Shown here: positions 42,903-50,488 of the stretch, one piece after another | How the letters are laid out: every line of letters begins with the position of its first letter | Numbering within the stretch: the first letter of the stretch is position 1 | Assembly (NCBI RefSeq): GCF_900188385.1 | Contig: NZ_FZOI01000024.1 | Coordinates: 1 to 63,662, forward strand | Origin: Azospirillum sp. RU38E | GTDB taxonomy: Bacteria; Pseudomonadota; Alphaproteobacteria; Azospirillales; Azospirillaceae | DNA length: 63,662 nucleotides | Reading direction: 5' to 3' | Translations under genes and position numbers: made by a program | Notes under the pieces: generated by a model | What the model was told of the DNA's origin: nothing | What the model saw: the letters and a program-made list of their open reading frames with translations, nothing else | Databases searched by the model: none

Positions 42903-43682
42903 ATGAACGACGATCGCTATGTGAAGGTCGACCGCGACGACGCCCTGACCATCATCACCCTGAACCGCCCGGATGCGCACAACGCCCTGAATGCCGCTGC
43001 GCATGAGGAGCTGCAGGCGGTGTTCGACGGGTTTGCCGCCGATCCACAACAATGGGTCGCCATCATCACCGGGGCCGGCGAAAAGGCCTTCTGCGCCGGT
43101 CATGACCTGAAACAGCAGGCATCCGGTGGCGGGCTGGTCACGCCGCCCACCGGCTTTGGCGGGCTGACCGGCCGGTTCGACCTGAACAAGCCGGTGATCG
43201 CGGCGGTGAACGGCGTTGCCATGGGTGGCGGGTTCGAACTGGCGCTGGCCTGCGACATCATCGTCGCCCATACGAAGGCCGTGTTCGCCCTACCGGAACC
43301 CAGGGTCGGGCTGGCCGCCCTGGCCGGTGGATTGCAGCGCCTGCCGCGTCAGGTCGGTTTGAAGCATGCCATGGGGATGATGCTGACCGGCCGCCGCGTC
43401 ACCGCCAGCGAGGGCCAGACGCTTGGCTTCGTCAACGAGGTCACGGATGGCGACGTGCTGGTGGCCGCCCGGCGTTGGGCCGCGGACATCCTGGCCTGCA
43501 GCCCCCTGTCCGTCCGCGCCACCAAGGAAGCCATCCTACGCGGCCTGACGGTTTCAACCGAACAGGGGATGCGGGAGGAATGGGATTATCCCGCCATGAA
43601 AACCATGCTGGCGTCAGCCGATGCCATCGAAGGCCCCGCCGCCTTTGCCGAAAAGCGTCCGCCGCGCTGGATCGGGCGGTAA
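42903..43682 (+). CDS. Enoyl-CoA hydratase family protein (2)
   Basis: 259 residues starting at ATG 42903 (AAAAGG upstream; GTG 42900 possible). Crotonase motifs are LNRPDAHNALNAAAHEEL, ITGAGEKAFCAGHDLKQQA, AVNGVAMGGGFELALACDII and ALPEPRVGLAALAGGLQRLP, which holds a Glu at one catalytic position. It closes the plus-strand operon; a terminator hairpin follows. Together with the first crotonase it suggests two distinct hydration or isomerisation steps in the pathway. Confidence 0.9.
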   Translation: MNDDRYVKVDRDDALTIITLNRPDAHNALNAAAHEELQAVFDGFAADPQQWVAIITGAGEKAFCAGHDLKQQASGGGLVTPPTGFGGLTGRFDLNKPVIAAVNGVAMGGGFELALACDIIVAHTKAVFALPEPRVGLAALAGGLQRLPRQVGLKHAMGMMLTGRRVTASEGQTLGFVNEVTDGDVLVAARRWAADILACSPLSVRATKEAILRGLTVSTEQGMREEWDYPAMKTMLASADAIEGPAAFAEKRPPRWIGR

Positions 43683-43701
43683 AATCCCCCAAACTGAAAC
43701 C

Positions 43702-43724
43702 GGCGGCAGGGATGTCCTGCCGCC
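43702..43724. terminator. Bidirectional intrinsic terminator
   Basis: GGCGGCAGG and CCTGCCGCC form a perfect 9-bp stem with a 5-nt loop, followed on the plus strand by AGTTCCTTTTCC. It lies between the convergent ends of the beta-oxidation operon (43682) and the AraC gene (43754). Confidence 0.75.
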
Positions 43725-43753
43725 AGTTCCTTTTCCATCCAAGCAGCAAGCGG

Positions 43754-44650
43754 TTACTGCAACGTCGCCGACCCCTTGTTCCGGCGATAAGCGCTGGGCG
43801 TGCGGCCCGTCGCCTGACGGAAGATGCGGGTGAAGTGGCTCTGGCTGGCGAAACCCAGCGTATCGGACAGTTCGCCCAGGCCCAGATCGGTCTGCACCAG
43901 CAATTGCTGCGCCCGTTCCAGGCGCACCCGCATGACGAACTGATGCGGGCTCTCCCCCGTCGCCTTCTTGAAGACGCGGCAGAAATGCGATGAGGTCAGC
44001 CCCGCACGGGCCGCCAGATCCTCCAGCGAATGGTCCGCACCCGGATTGCGCTGGATGGAATTGATCACATTATGCACGCGATAGGCAGAGCAATCCGCCG
44101 TCGGAATAGCTTCCGCCGGGCGCTGGCGCGAGCCATAGGTGACATGGGCCTTCAGTGCCGCCAGCAGCGTATCGATATAGATCGCCCGCTCCGGCGTCCG
44201 CTCCTCATAGCATTCGGCCAGCAATTGCTGCGTCAGCGCCGTGCCCAGCGGGTCGGAGAAGGCAAAACGCATACGTCGTGCCTTCTCCAGACCAGGCGTG
44301 CCCTGGATAGCGCTCATGTCAGGGCTGAAGGTCACAACGTCCAGTTCGCCATCGACCAGCCAGCGCGTGGGCAGTCCACCCGGTACGATGGTGGCCTGAC
44401 TGGGGGCGGAGAAGGCCTCGCTCCACCCGCCCTGCATCCAGGTCCGTACCCGTGGCTTGCCGCCTATATGGACCACGAATAACGGTGTCGGCAGGGCCGG
44501 CAGGTCATAGCTGCCGACAAACTGCCGCCACCGCGACAGACACCATCCGTCACCCGGCGGCTGAAGGACCATGTCGGGCCCCCTTCCCAGGTGATCGGCA
44601 ATGATGGCCTCTGAGGTTAGTTTCTTACCCTGGATCTTATTCTGGTTCAT
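43754..44650 (-). CDS. AraC-family transcriptional regulator
   Basis: 298 residues from ATG 44650 (GGGGAGG 6 nt upstream). The N-terminal cupin-like sensing region (LFVVHIGGKPRVRTWMQGG, FSAPSQATIVPGGLPTRWLV) is followed by two C-terminal HTHs (LEDLAARAGLTSSHFCRVFK; LGELSDTLGFASQSHFTRIF) and RQATGRTPSAYRR. It is 20 bp behind the P450 gene in the same direction. It probably regulates the P450 region, with the substrate or a metabolite as effector; binding sites were not identified. Confidence 0.88.
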   Translation of the reverse strand: MNQNKIQGKKLTSEAIIADHLGRGPDMVLQPPGDGWCLSRWRQFVGSYDLPALPTPLFVVHIGGKPRVRTWMQGGWSEAFSAPSQATIVPGGLPTRWLVDGELDVVTFSPDMSAIQGTPGLEKARRMRFAFSDPLGTALTQQLLAECYEERTPERAIYIDTLLAALKAHVTYGSRQRPAEAIPTADCSAYRVHNVINSIQRNPGADHSLEDLAARAGLTSSHFCRVFKKATGESPHQFVMRVRLERAQQLLVQTDLGLGELSDTLGFASQSHFTRIFRQATGRTPSAYRRNKGSATLQ

Positions 44651-44670
44651 TGGGCACCTCCCCGCCGCCA

Positions 44671-45903
44671 TTACGACAGCAGCACCACATTAAGGTCCTT
44701 CAGCCCGTTGATAAAGTTCGATCTGAAACGTTTCGGTTTGCTAACCACTTCGAACCCCGACGCCCGGCGGGCCAGATGTTCGAAAGCCACCCGCAACTGC
44801 ATTTCCGCCAGCCGGAAACCCAGGCAGGAATGCTGCCCCGTGCCGAAGCCCAGATGGCGGATATTGCTGCGCGTGATGTCGAACCGGTCCGGGTCGGCAA
44901 ATTCGCTTTCATCACGGTTAGCGGCGGAGAACCAGGTGACGATCTTGTCGCCTTTGGCGATCTTCTGGCCGCCGACCTCCGTATCCGCCATGGCGGTGCG
45001 ACGCATATGCATCACCGGCGTGGCGTAACGCACCATCTCCCGCACGGCTGTCTTCATCAGGCCAGGATCGGCCCGCAGGCGTCGCCATTCATCTGGAAAC
45101 TGGGCAAAGGCGGCGATGGTATGTGACAGGGAATTGCGCGTCGTCTCATTGCCGCCGACCAGCACCAGGATCAGGTTACCGACGAAATCCGCCTCGCTGA
45201 CCGGCTGGTCGCCGACCTTGGCATTGGCCAGCAGGGAGGCGACATCGCTGCCCGGGCGGGCGCGGCGATCCACGAACAGCTCATGGGCAAAGGCCAGAAA
45301 TTCCCCCATCGTGGCGGCCAGCGCCTCGGGCGATTGCCGGAAATCGGGGTCATCCTCCCCCACGAAGGCGTTGGTCCAGTGATAGAGCTGCTTCCACATG
45401 TCGCCGGGCAGGTTCAGCAGTTCCGCCAGCGTCAGCAGCGGCAGCGGTGCCGACAGCAGGGGCACCATATCCACCGGACTGTCATTGGGGATCTGCTCCA
45501 GCAGGTCGGACACGCGTTTGTTGATCCGCACCTCGATATCCTCCAGCCGGTTCGGCGTCAGGCTGGGCATCAGGGCGCGGCGATATTGGGTGCTGACAGG
45601 CGGGTCCTGGGAAATGAAGGGGGTGCCGATGGCGGCCTCCCCCGAATTGGTCAAGCCCACCTCATTCTCGTTGAAGATGCGGTGCCCGCCATTCTCCCGC
45701 GCAGACGAGAACAGCTCGGGCTTGCCCAGAACGCTCACGATATCGTTGTAGCGGGTGACAGCCCAGAAGCCGGTACCATCGGCCTCCGGGTTCCAATGGA
45801 CGGGGGAGTCACGGCGCAGCCGGGCAAATGTCGTATGCGGCACCCCTTCAACATACAGGTCGGGGTCCTTCAGGTCTGGAAATCCGTTGCCGATATGGCC
45901 CAT
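44671..45903 (-). CDS. Bacterial class I cytochrome P450
   Basis: 410 residues with AGGAG upstream. The I-helix is VGGNETTRN (250-257), ExxR is Glu289-Arg292, HMRRTAMADTEVGGQKIAKG follows, and the haem loop GFGTGQHSCLGFRLAEMQL puts the thiolate at Cys360. The Asn/Glu/Thr I-helix pattern and haem region resemble CYP124/125/142/153-like enzymes that hydroxylate alkyl or isoprenoid chains, but I cannot assign a subfamily. It needs a ferredoxin and reductase, both encoded nearby. It lies between a TonB receptor gene (16 bp upstream) and the AraC gene, so uptake, oxidation and control are co-transcribed. Confidence 0.92.
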   Translation of the reverse strand: MGHIGNGFPDLKDPDLYVEGVPHTTFARLRRDSPVHWNPEADGTGFWAVTRYNDIVSVLGKPELFSSARENGGHRIFNENEVGLTNSGEAAIGTPFISQDPPVSTQYRRALMPSLTPNRLEDIEVRINKRVSDLLEQIPNDSPVDMVPLLSAPLPLLTLAELLNLPGDMWKQLYHWTNAFVGEDDPDFRQSPEALAATMGEFLAFAHELFVDRRARPGSDVASLLANAKVGDQPVSEADFVGNLILVLVGGNETTRNSLSHTIAAFAQFPDEWRRLRADPGLMKTAVREMVRYATPVMHMRRTAMADTEVGGQKIAKGDKIVTWFSAANRDESEFADPDRFDITRSNIRHLGFGTGQHSCLGFRLAEMQLRVAFEHLARRASGFEVVSKPKRFRSNFINGLKDLNVVLLS

Positions 45904-45918
45904 GGCATATCTCCTGGA

Positions 45919-48129
45919 TCAGAAGCTGTAACGCAGGGAAGCACCAAAGGTGCGCGGCGACTTGGGCACCAGGAAGGGATAGGGGAAGCCTGCACCGCGC
46001 AGGTCGAGCCCGTAGCCATAGGCCTTCGTGTTGAACAGGTTGTTGGCGAAAACCGACAGGCGCAGGGCATCACGCTCCCAGGCCAGATTGGCATTCACCA
46101 TCGTGTAGCCACCCTGCTGCAATTCCTGGTTCGCCTGGGTTGCCAGCGGATTGACATCATTGAAGGGCGAGAACCATTGCCGGCTGAAATAGCTGGCGGT
46201 GGGGCTGAAGGTAACGGCTCCCTCGGCCAGTTCCGCCACCTGCCAGTCGAAACCTAACTGCGCCGTGACCTTCGGCGCGAAGGGCAGTTCATTGCCACTA
46301 AGATCGGCACCCTGCAGCGTCAGTTCCTTGTATTTCGTATCCAGCAGACCCATGGAACCGTTGACGGAGAAAGTGCCGCTGACCCGCAGATTGAACTCCG
46401 CCTCCGCCCCCAGCACACGCGATTTCGGCGCATTGACCAGGATGTTGGTGGGGCCGGGCTGCAGATCCTGAACCTGCTGATTGCGGTAATCGTAATAGAA
46501 CAGGGCGCCGGACAGGCTCAGCCGGTTATCCAGATAGCGGCCCTTGGCACCGATCTCATAGGCGTTCACCTTCTCCGGATCGACATAGTTGATGCCTTTG
46601 GAGGAGGTGTAGCTGCCACCATTGAAGGCGCCGGACCGATAGCCGCGATTATAGCTGGCATAAAGCAGCGTGCCGTCCTCGAACTTATAGCTGAGCGCCA
46701 CACGGCCGGTCAGTGCGCTGCCATCACCATCCAGATTGAACCGGGCATTGGGGTTATAGGCGCAGGTACCCGCCGCCCCGGCGCACGGCACGGTGGTGGC
46801 CAACGGGCTGGGCGTGCCACGGAACTTGCCGGCAAACAGATAGGCGGTACCATCCTCATAACGGGATGTGTCCCAGGTATAGCGGGCCCCCACGGTCAGG
46901 GTCAGGGGATCGGACAGGTCGTAATCCACCTGACCGAACAGGGCCTTGGATTTGCGGACCTGTTTGTAATGCTGGAAGAAGCCGCCATCGACACCTGGCG
47001 CCAGCATGGAACCGATATTGAACAGATTGTCGGTTTCCACCGTGTCGCGGCCATAGATGCCGCCGGCCACCAGCGTATAGCCGTCACCATCGTAATTCGC
47101 ACGCAGTTCCTGGTTGAACTGCTTGTAGTCGGACTGCCAGTTGATGTTCAGGACGACCAGAGGCGATCCGTCCGACGCCTGCTGAAGGTTCTGCTTGCCA
47201 CCATCATAGGAGGTGATGGAGGTGATGCTGAGGCTGTCGGAGACATTCCAGGCGATGTTGGCAGACGTGCCCCAGGCATCCGTCTTGTTATCGCCGATAC
47301 TATCCTCATTCACTTCGAAGAAGCCCAGCCCCTGCCGATAGGGCAACAAGCCATGGACGGCAGCCTGCGTGCCCCGGTCACGGCCAGCATAGGCTTTGAG
47401 GTTGATATCGACATCCCCATCGCCGGGCACGACGCGCAGGCTGAACCGGCCCTGCAGCGTGTCGGTACTGTTGGGATCGCGGCCACCGGGATAGACATTC
47501 TTGATCTGGCCGTCGCCCTTTTTGTAGTTCACGGCGGCACGCATGCCGACATGATCCTCTGCCAGCGTGGCCTCTGCCGCACCTTGGGCCGTCAGCGTGT
47601 TGAAATTGCCATATCCGATTTCCGCATAGCCATCATTGCCGTTCAGGCGCGGGGCGCGGGTGATGAAGTTGATGGCACCGCCGGTGGTGTTGCGGCCGAA
47701 CAGGGTACCCTGCGGACCGCGCAACACCTCCACCCGTTCCAGATCGAACAGGCCCATGCCATGACTGGTGCGGTTGGCCAGATAGACATCGTTGATATAG
47801 ACGCCGATGGGCGATGCCTGGTTGGAATTATATTCATTGGCCACGCTGATGCCGCGCAGGGCAAAATTCGGCTGCGTGCTGCCATAGGGACTGTTGACCT
47901 GCAGGTTCGGCACGGCCATGGCCAGATCGGCGGAATTGGTCACGCCCTTTTCAGTCAGCGCGTCGCCCGTGAAGGCGGAAATCGCCAACGGAACCTCAGT
48001 GATTGTCTGTTCACGGCGCTGGGCCGTCACGATGATTTCTTCCAGGACCGCAGGTGCTGCGGTCTGCGCCAGCCCAGCCGTCGGCATCACCAGCGCTATG
48101 GCGCTGGCGCTCATCTTGATAAAGCGCAT
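45919..48129 (-). CDS. TonB-dependent receptor linked to the P450
   Basis: 736 residues with AGGGAGG upstream. A signal peptide (to about residue 21) is followed by a TonB box-like EEIIVTA (30-36), a plug domain with VEVLRGPQGTLFGRNTTGGA, and a barrel ending LRYSF. There is no STN domain. It resembles the many sphingomonad/caulobacter-type receptors for non-iron substrates. Being first in a unit with the P450 suggests it imports the hydrophobic or bulky P450 substrate across the outer membrane. Confidence 0.88.
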   Translation of the reverse strand: MRFIKMSASAIALVMPTAGLAQTAAPAVLEEIIVTAQRREQTITEVPLAISAFTGDALTEKGVTNSADLAMAVPNLQVNSPYGSTQPNFALRGISVANEYNSNQASPIGVYINDVYLANRTSHGMGLFDLERVEVLRGPQGTLFGRNTTGGAINFITRAPRLNGNDGYAEIGYGNFNTLTAQGAAEATLAEDHVGMRAAVNYKKGDGQIKNVYPGGRDPNSTDTLQGRFSLRVVPGDGDVDINLKAYAGRDRGTQAAVHGLLPYRQGLGFFEVNEDSIGDNKTDAWGTSANIAWNVSDSLSITSITSYDGGKQNLQQASDGSPLVVLNINWQSDYKQFNQELRANYDGDGYTLVAGGIYGRDTVETDNLFNIGSMLAPGVDGGFFQHYKQVRKSKALFGQVDYDLSDPLTLTVGARYTWDTSRYEDGTAYLFAGKFRGTPSPLATTVPCAGAAGTCAYNPNARFNLDGDGSALTGRVALSYKFEDGTLLYASYNRGYRSGAFNGGSYTSSKGINYVDPEKVNAYEIGAKGRYLDNRLSLSGALFYYDYRNQQVQDLQPGPTNILVNAPKSRVLGAEAEFNLRVSGTFSVNGSMGLLDTKYKELTLQGADLSGNELPFAPKVTAQLGFDWQVAELAEGAVTFSPTASYFSRQWFSPFNDVNPLATQANQELQQGGYTMVNANLAWERDALRLSVFANNLFNTKAYGYGLDLRGAGFPYPFLVPKSPRTFGASLRYSF

Positions 48130-48143
48130 GTAACCTCCCTAAC

Positions 48144-48199
48144 GCCGCCACTGTCGCAATGGTGGGCGGCTGTCATTTTTGTCCGGCGGGTTCACCCGC
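48144..48199 (-). promoter_or_regulatory. Paired hairpins in the leader of the TonB receptor-P450 unit
   Basis: GCGGGTTCACCCGC at 48186-48199 is a perfect 6-bp-stem palindrome. GCCGCCAC (48144-48151) pairs with GTGGGCGGC (48162-48170), one base bulged, directly before the ribosome site of the receptor gene. They lie in the 266-bp divergent region shared with the ferredoxin gene, which otherwise shows no clear promoter. Function is unknown. Confidence 0.3.
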
Positions 48200-48395
48200 A
48201 TCAGGTGCCCTTATGCTAGATCGCTGGGCACTTGGTTTGGAATGCGCAATATCGCGGGTTTTGGCACGGTTCTGCGGTCGGTTTAGACAAAACCTACCCT
48301 GCCCTTGCCGGCACGGTCTGTACCGGCAATCACGTCGACATGGAGGTGCCGACAGCACCGCTCCCCACCAATCAAAATGAAGAGGAACCAGCCCC

Positions 48396-48716
48396 ATGCC
48401 CACCATCATTGTCATCAGCCGGACCGGCGAGGAACGGCAAGTCGACGCTGAGATCGGCAAGACACTGATGCAGGTGGTCCGCGATGACAGTGGATTTGAG
48501 GACCTGATCGCCATGTGCGGCGGCTGCCTGTCCTGCGCGACCTGCCATGTGCATGTGGAAGGGGCGGTCGAGGGGGCCCTGCCCCAGCTTGGCCCTGATG
48601 AGGATGATCTCTTGGCGGGGTCGCCCGATAGAAGTGCCGGATCCAGACTATCCTGCCAGATCCCGATGACCGAAAAGTTGGCCGGCATCCGGGTGCGGAT
48701 TGCGGATGATGGCTGA
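48396..48716 (+). CDS. Putidaredoxin/adrenodoxin-type 2Fe-2S ferredoxin
   Basis: 106 residues, the length of putidaredoxin. Cluster ligands are Cys41, Cys47, Cys50 (CGGCLSCATC) and Cys87 (RLSCQIP), with an unusual extra Cys44 inside the loop. It carries electrons from the FAD reductase (30135-31370) to the P450 (44671-45903). It is transcribed divergently from the receptor-P450 unit across a shared regulatory region. Confidence 0.93.
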   Translation: MPTIIVISRTGEERQVDAEIGKTLMQVVRDDSGFEDLIAMCGGCLSCATCHVHVEGAVEGALPQLGPDEDDLLAGSPDRSAGSRLSCQIPMTEKLAGIRVRIADDG

Positions 48717-48875
48717 CACTTCTTCATAACCTGTCAGCCGCCTCTGACCTGCTCTCCTAACCTGAAAAATTCACGTGTGCTGGCGGGTTTAAGCAGTGAT
48801 TGAACGCTATCCTGACGGCAATTTCCCTTTGGAGCTGGCGCTATGCAAAGCCGTCAGCTCTACCGCATCGATATT

Positions 48876-48894
48876 GCGAATAATTTCTATTTCC
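48876..48894 (+). promoter_or_regulatory. Candidate Fur box upstream of fecI
   Basis: GCGAATAATTTCTATTTCC matches the common proteobacterial Fur-site form GCAAATGATTCTCATTTGC at 13 of 19 positions. It sits about 45 bp before the sigma-factor start. Iron repression of the FecI-FecR operon is expected for this family. The rest of 48717-48939 shows no gene. Confidence 0.45.
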
Positions 48895-48939
48895 ATTAAG
48901 CAGAAGGGCAGTAGATTCCGGTAGATATGGGGATGAGGG

Positions 48940-49449
48940 GTGGTGGAGGGCGCGGCGGCGGCGGTGATCGGCAAACTCTATACCACCCATGCCCATTGGC
49001 TGCAGGACTGGCTGCGGCTGCGCACACGCTGTGCCAGCCGGGCCGCCGATCTGACACAGGATACTTTCTGCCGGCTGCTGGAACAGCCCCGCCTGCCGCC
49101 ACTGGCCAGCCCGCGCGGCTATCTGGTCACGGTGGCCCGCCGTCTGCTGATCGACGATATCCGCCGGCGGGAGATCGAGCGGGCCATTGCCGATATCTGT
49201 GCCCTGCAGAACGGAGAGGCCGATCTGCTGACGCCGGAGCGTATCGCAGAAGCAGCACAGTTCCTGGATATGGTGGCCCGCCTGCTGGATACCCTGCCGG
49301 AACAGGCCCGCACGGCCTTTCTGCTCCGCCGGGTGGAGGGATTGAGCCAGCAGGAGGTGGCGACAGCGCTGGGCATATCACTGGCCACGGTCAAGCGACA
49401 TATTGCCCTGTCCTATGCAAGTTGCCTGTCGATCATGGAGGGGGCGTAA
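48940..49449 (+). CDS. fecI: FecI-type ECF sigma factor
   Basis: 169 residues with a GTG start (48940, or 48943). Region 2 is DLTQDTFCRLLEQ with SPRGYLVTVARRLLIDDIRR; region 4 is LPEQARTAFLLRRVEGLSQQ then EVATALGISLATVKRHIAL. It is the standard iron-starvation ECF group that reads outer-membrane siderophore signals through FecR. FecR and an STN-bearing receptor follow directly, giving the full cell-surface signalling set. Confidence 0.9.
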   Translation: MVEGAAAAVIGKLYTTHAHWLQDWLRLRTRCASRAADLTQDTFCRLLEQPRLPPLASPRGYLVTVARRLLIDDIRRREIERAIADICALQNGEADLLTPERIAEAAQFLDMVARLLDTLPEQARTAFLLRRVEGLSQQEVATALGISLATVKRHIALSYASCLSIMEGA

Positions 49450-49450
49450 C

Positions 49451-50434
49451 ATGCCGGGGGCGGGCGCCCCATCGGCAGACCTGATCCATCAGGCGGCCCA
49501 GTGGGCTGCCATGATTGATGCCGGCGATGTTACGGAAAGCGAGATGGCCGCCTGTCGGGCCTGGTGTGCGGCGGATCCGCAGCATCAGGCCCTTCTGGAC
49601 CGGATGCTGGGTTTCAACGACCGGATGGCGGCAGCACCATTTGAAAAGGCGGCATTGCACCGGCTGTTGCATCGGCGGCAACGCCGGCCCCTCTTGGCTG
49701 GTGCCGCCGCCCTTCCCCTGCTGGTTGCCGGCATCTGGGCGGCATGGCAGGTGCTGCCGCTACACAGCCTGTTTGCCGATTACCGCACCGCCCCCGGCGA
49801 ACAGCGCGTGGTCGATCTGGCCGACGGCAGTCGCCTGACGCTGGATACGGATGGTGCGATAGATGTGGAACTGGGGCAGAAGCAGCGCCTGGTTCAATTG
49901 CGGCAGGGACAAATCCTGGCAGAGGTTGCCCCCGCCCGCGACCGGCCCTTCATCGTCGAAACCCCGGAAGGCACCGCAACCGCCCTGGGTACGTCCTTTA
50001 CTGTGCGGCGGGAGGCGGGTGGCACGCTGGTCACAGTGGTGGAATCCCATGTCCGGGTCTGTGCGTCCGCACCGCCGGCCCATGTGCTGCCATGCCGCGA
50101 TATCGGTCCCGGGGAAAGCGTGCATCTGTCTGCCCGGATGGTAACGGCCCCAAAGCGCGTGGATACGGCCCGCGCCACCCTCTGGACACAGGGATGGCTG
50201 GAGGTAGATGACCAGGAGGTGGCGGATGTACTGATCGAGTTGAACCGTTATCGGGATCAACCCATCGGTTTCGATCCGTCTGCCCTGCGGGGCCTGCGGG
50301 TGACGGGCAGCTTCCCATTGACCGACACGGATCAGGCGCTGCAGGGGCTGGCCCGCACGGCCCGTCTGCATGTCGACCGCGATACCGATGGCCATGTCGC
50401 TGTTCGACCAGGGAATGCTGCACAAAAAAACTGA
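49451..50434 (+). CDS. fecR: FecR-type anti-sigma/signal-transducing protein
   Basis: 327 residues from ATG 49451, one base after the fecI stop. A cytoplasmic DUF4880-like N-terminus (HQAAQWAAMIDAGDVTESEM, RAWCAADPQHQALLDRM) is followed by one membrane helix (LLAGAAALPLLVAGIWAAW, about 81-99) and a periplasmic FecR domain (YRTAPGEQRVVDLADGSRLT; VETPEGTATALGTSFTVRR). The C-terminal STN-like part (VADVLIELNRYRDQPIGFD) contacts the receptor. It passes the ferri-siderophore signal to FecI. Confidence 0.9.
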   Translation: MPGAGAPSADLIHQAAQWAAMIDAGDVTESEMAACRAWCAADPQHQALLDRMLGFNDRMAAAPFEKAALHRLLHRRQRRPLLAGAAALPLLVAGIWAAWQVLPLHSLFADYRTAPGEQRVVDLADGSRLTLDTDGAIDVELGQKQRLVQLRQGQILAEVAPARDRPFIVETPEGTATALGTSFTVRREAGGTLVTVVESHVRVCASAPPAHVLPCRDIGPGESVHLSARMVTAPKRVDTARATLWTQGWLEVDDQEVADVLIELNRYRDQPIGFDPSALRGLRVTGSFPLTDTDQALQGLARTARLHVDRDTDGHVAVRPGNAAQKN

Positions 50435-50488
50435 GCCGTTTTTCTGGTTCGTCCGTCCCCCTTGCTGAGAGGGTTAGTTTCAAGGACG

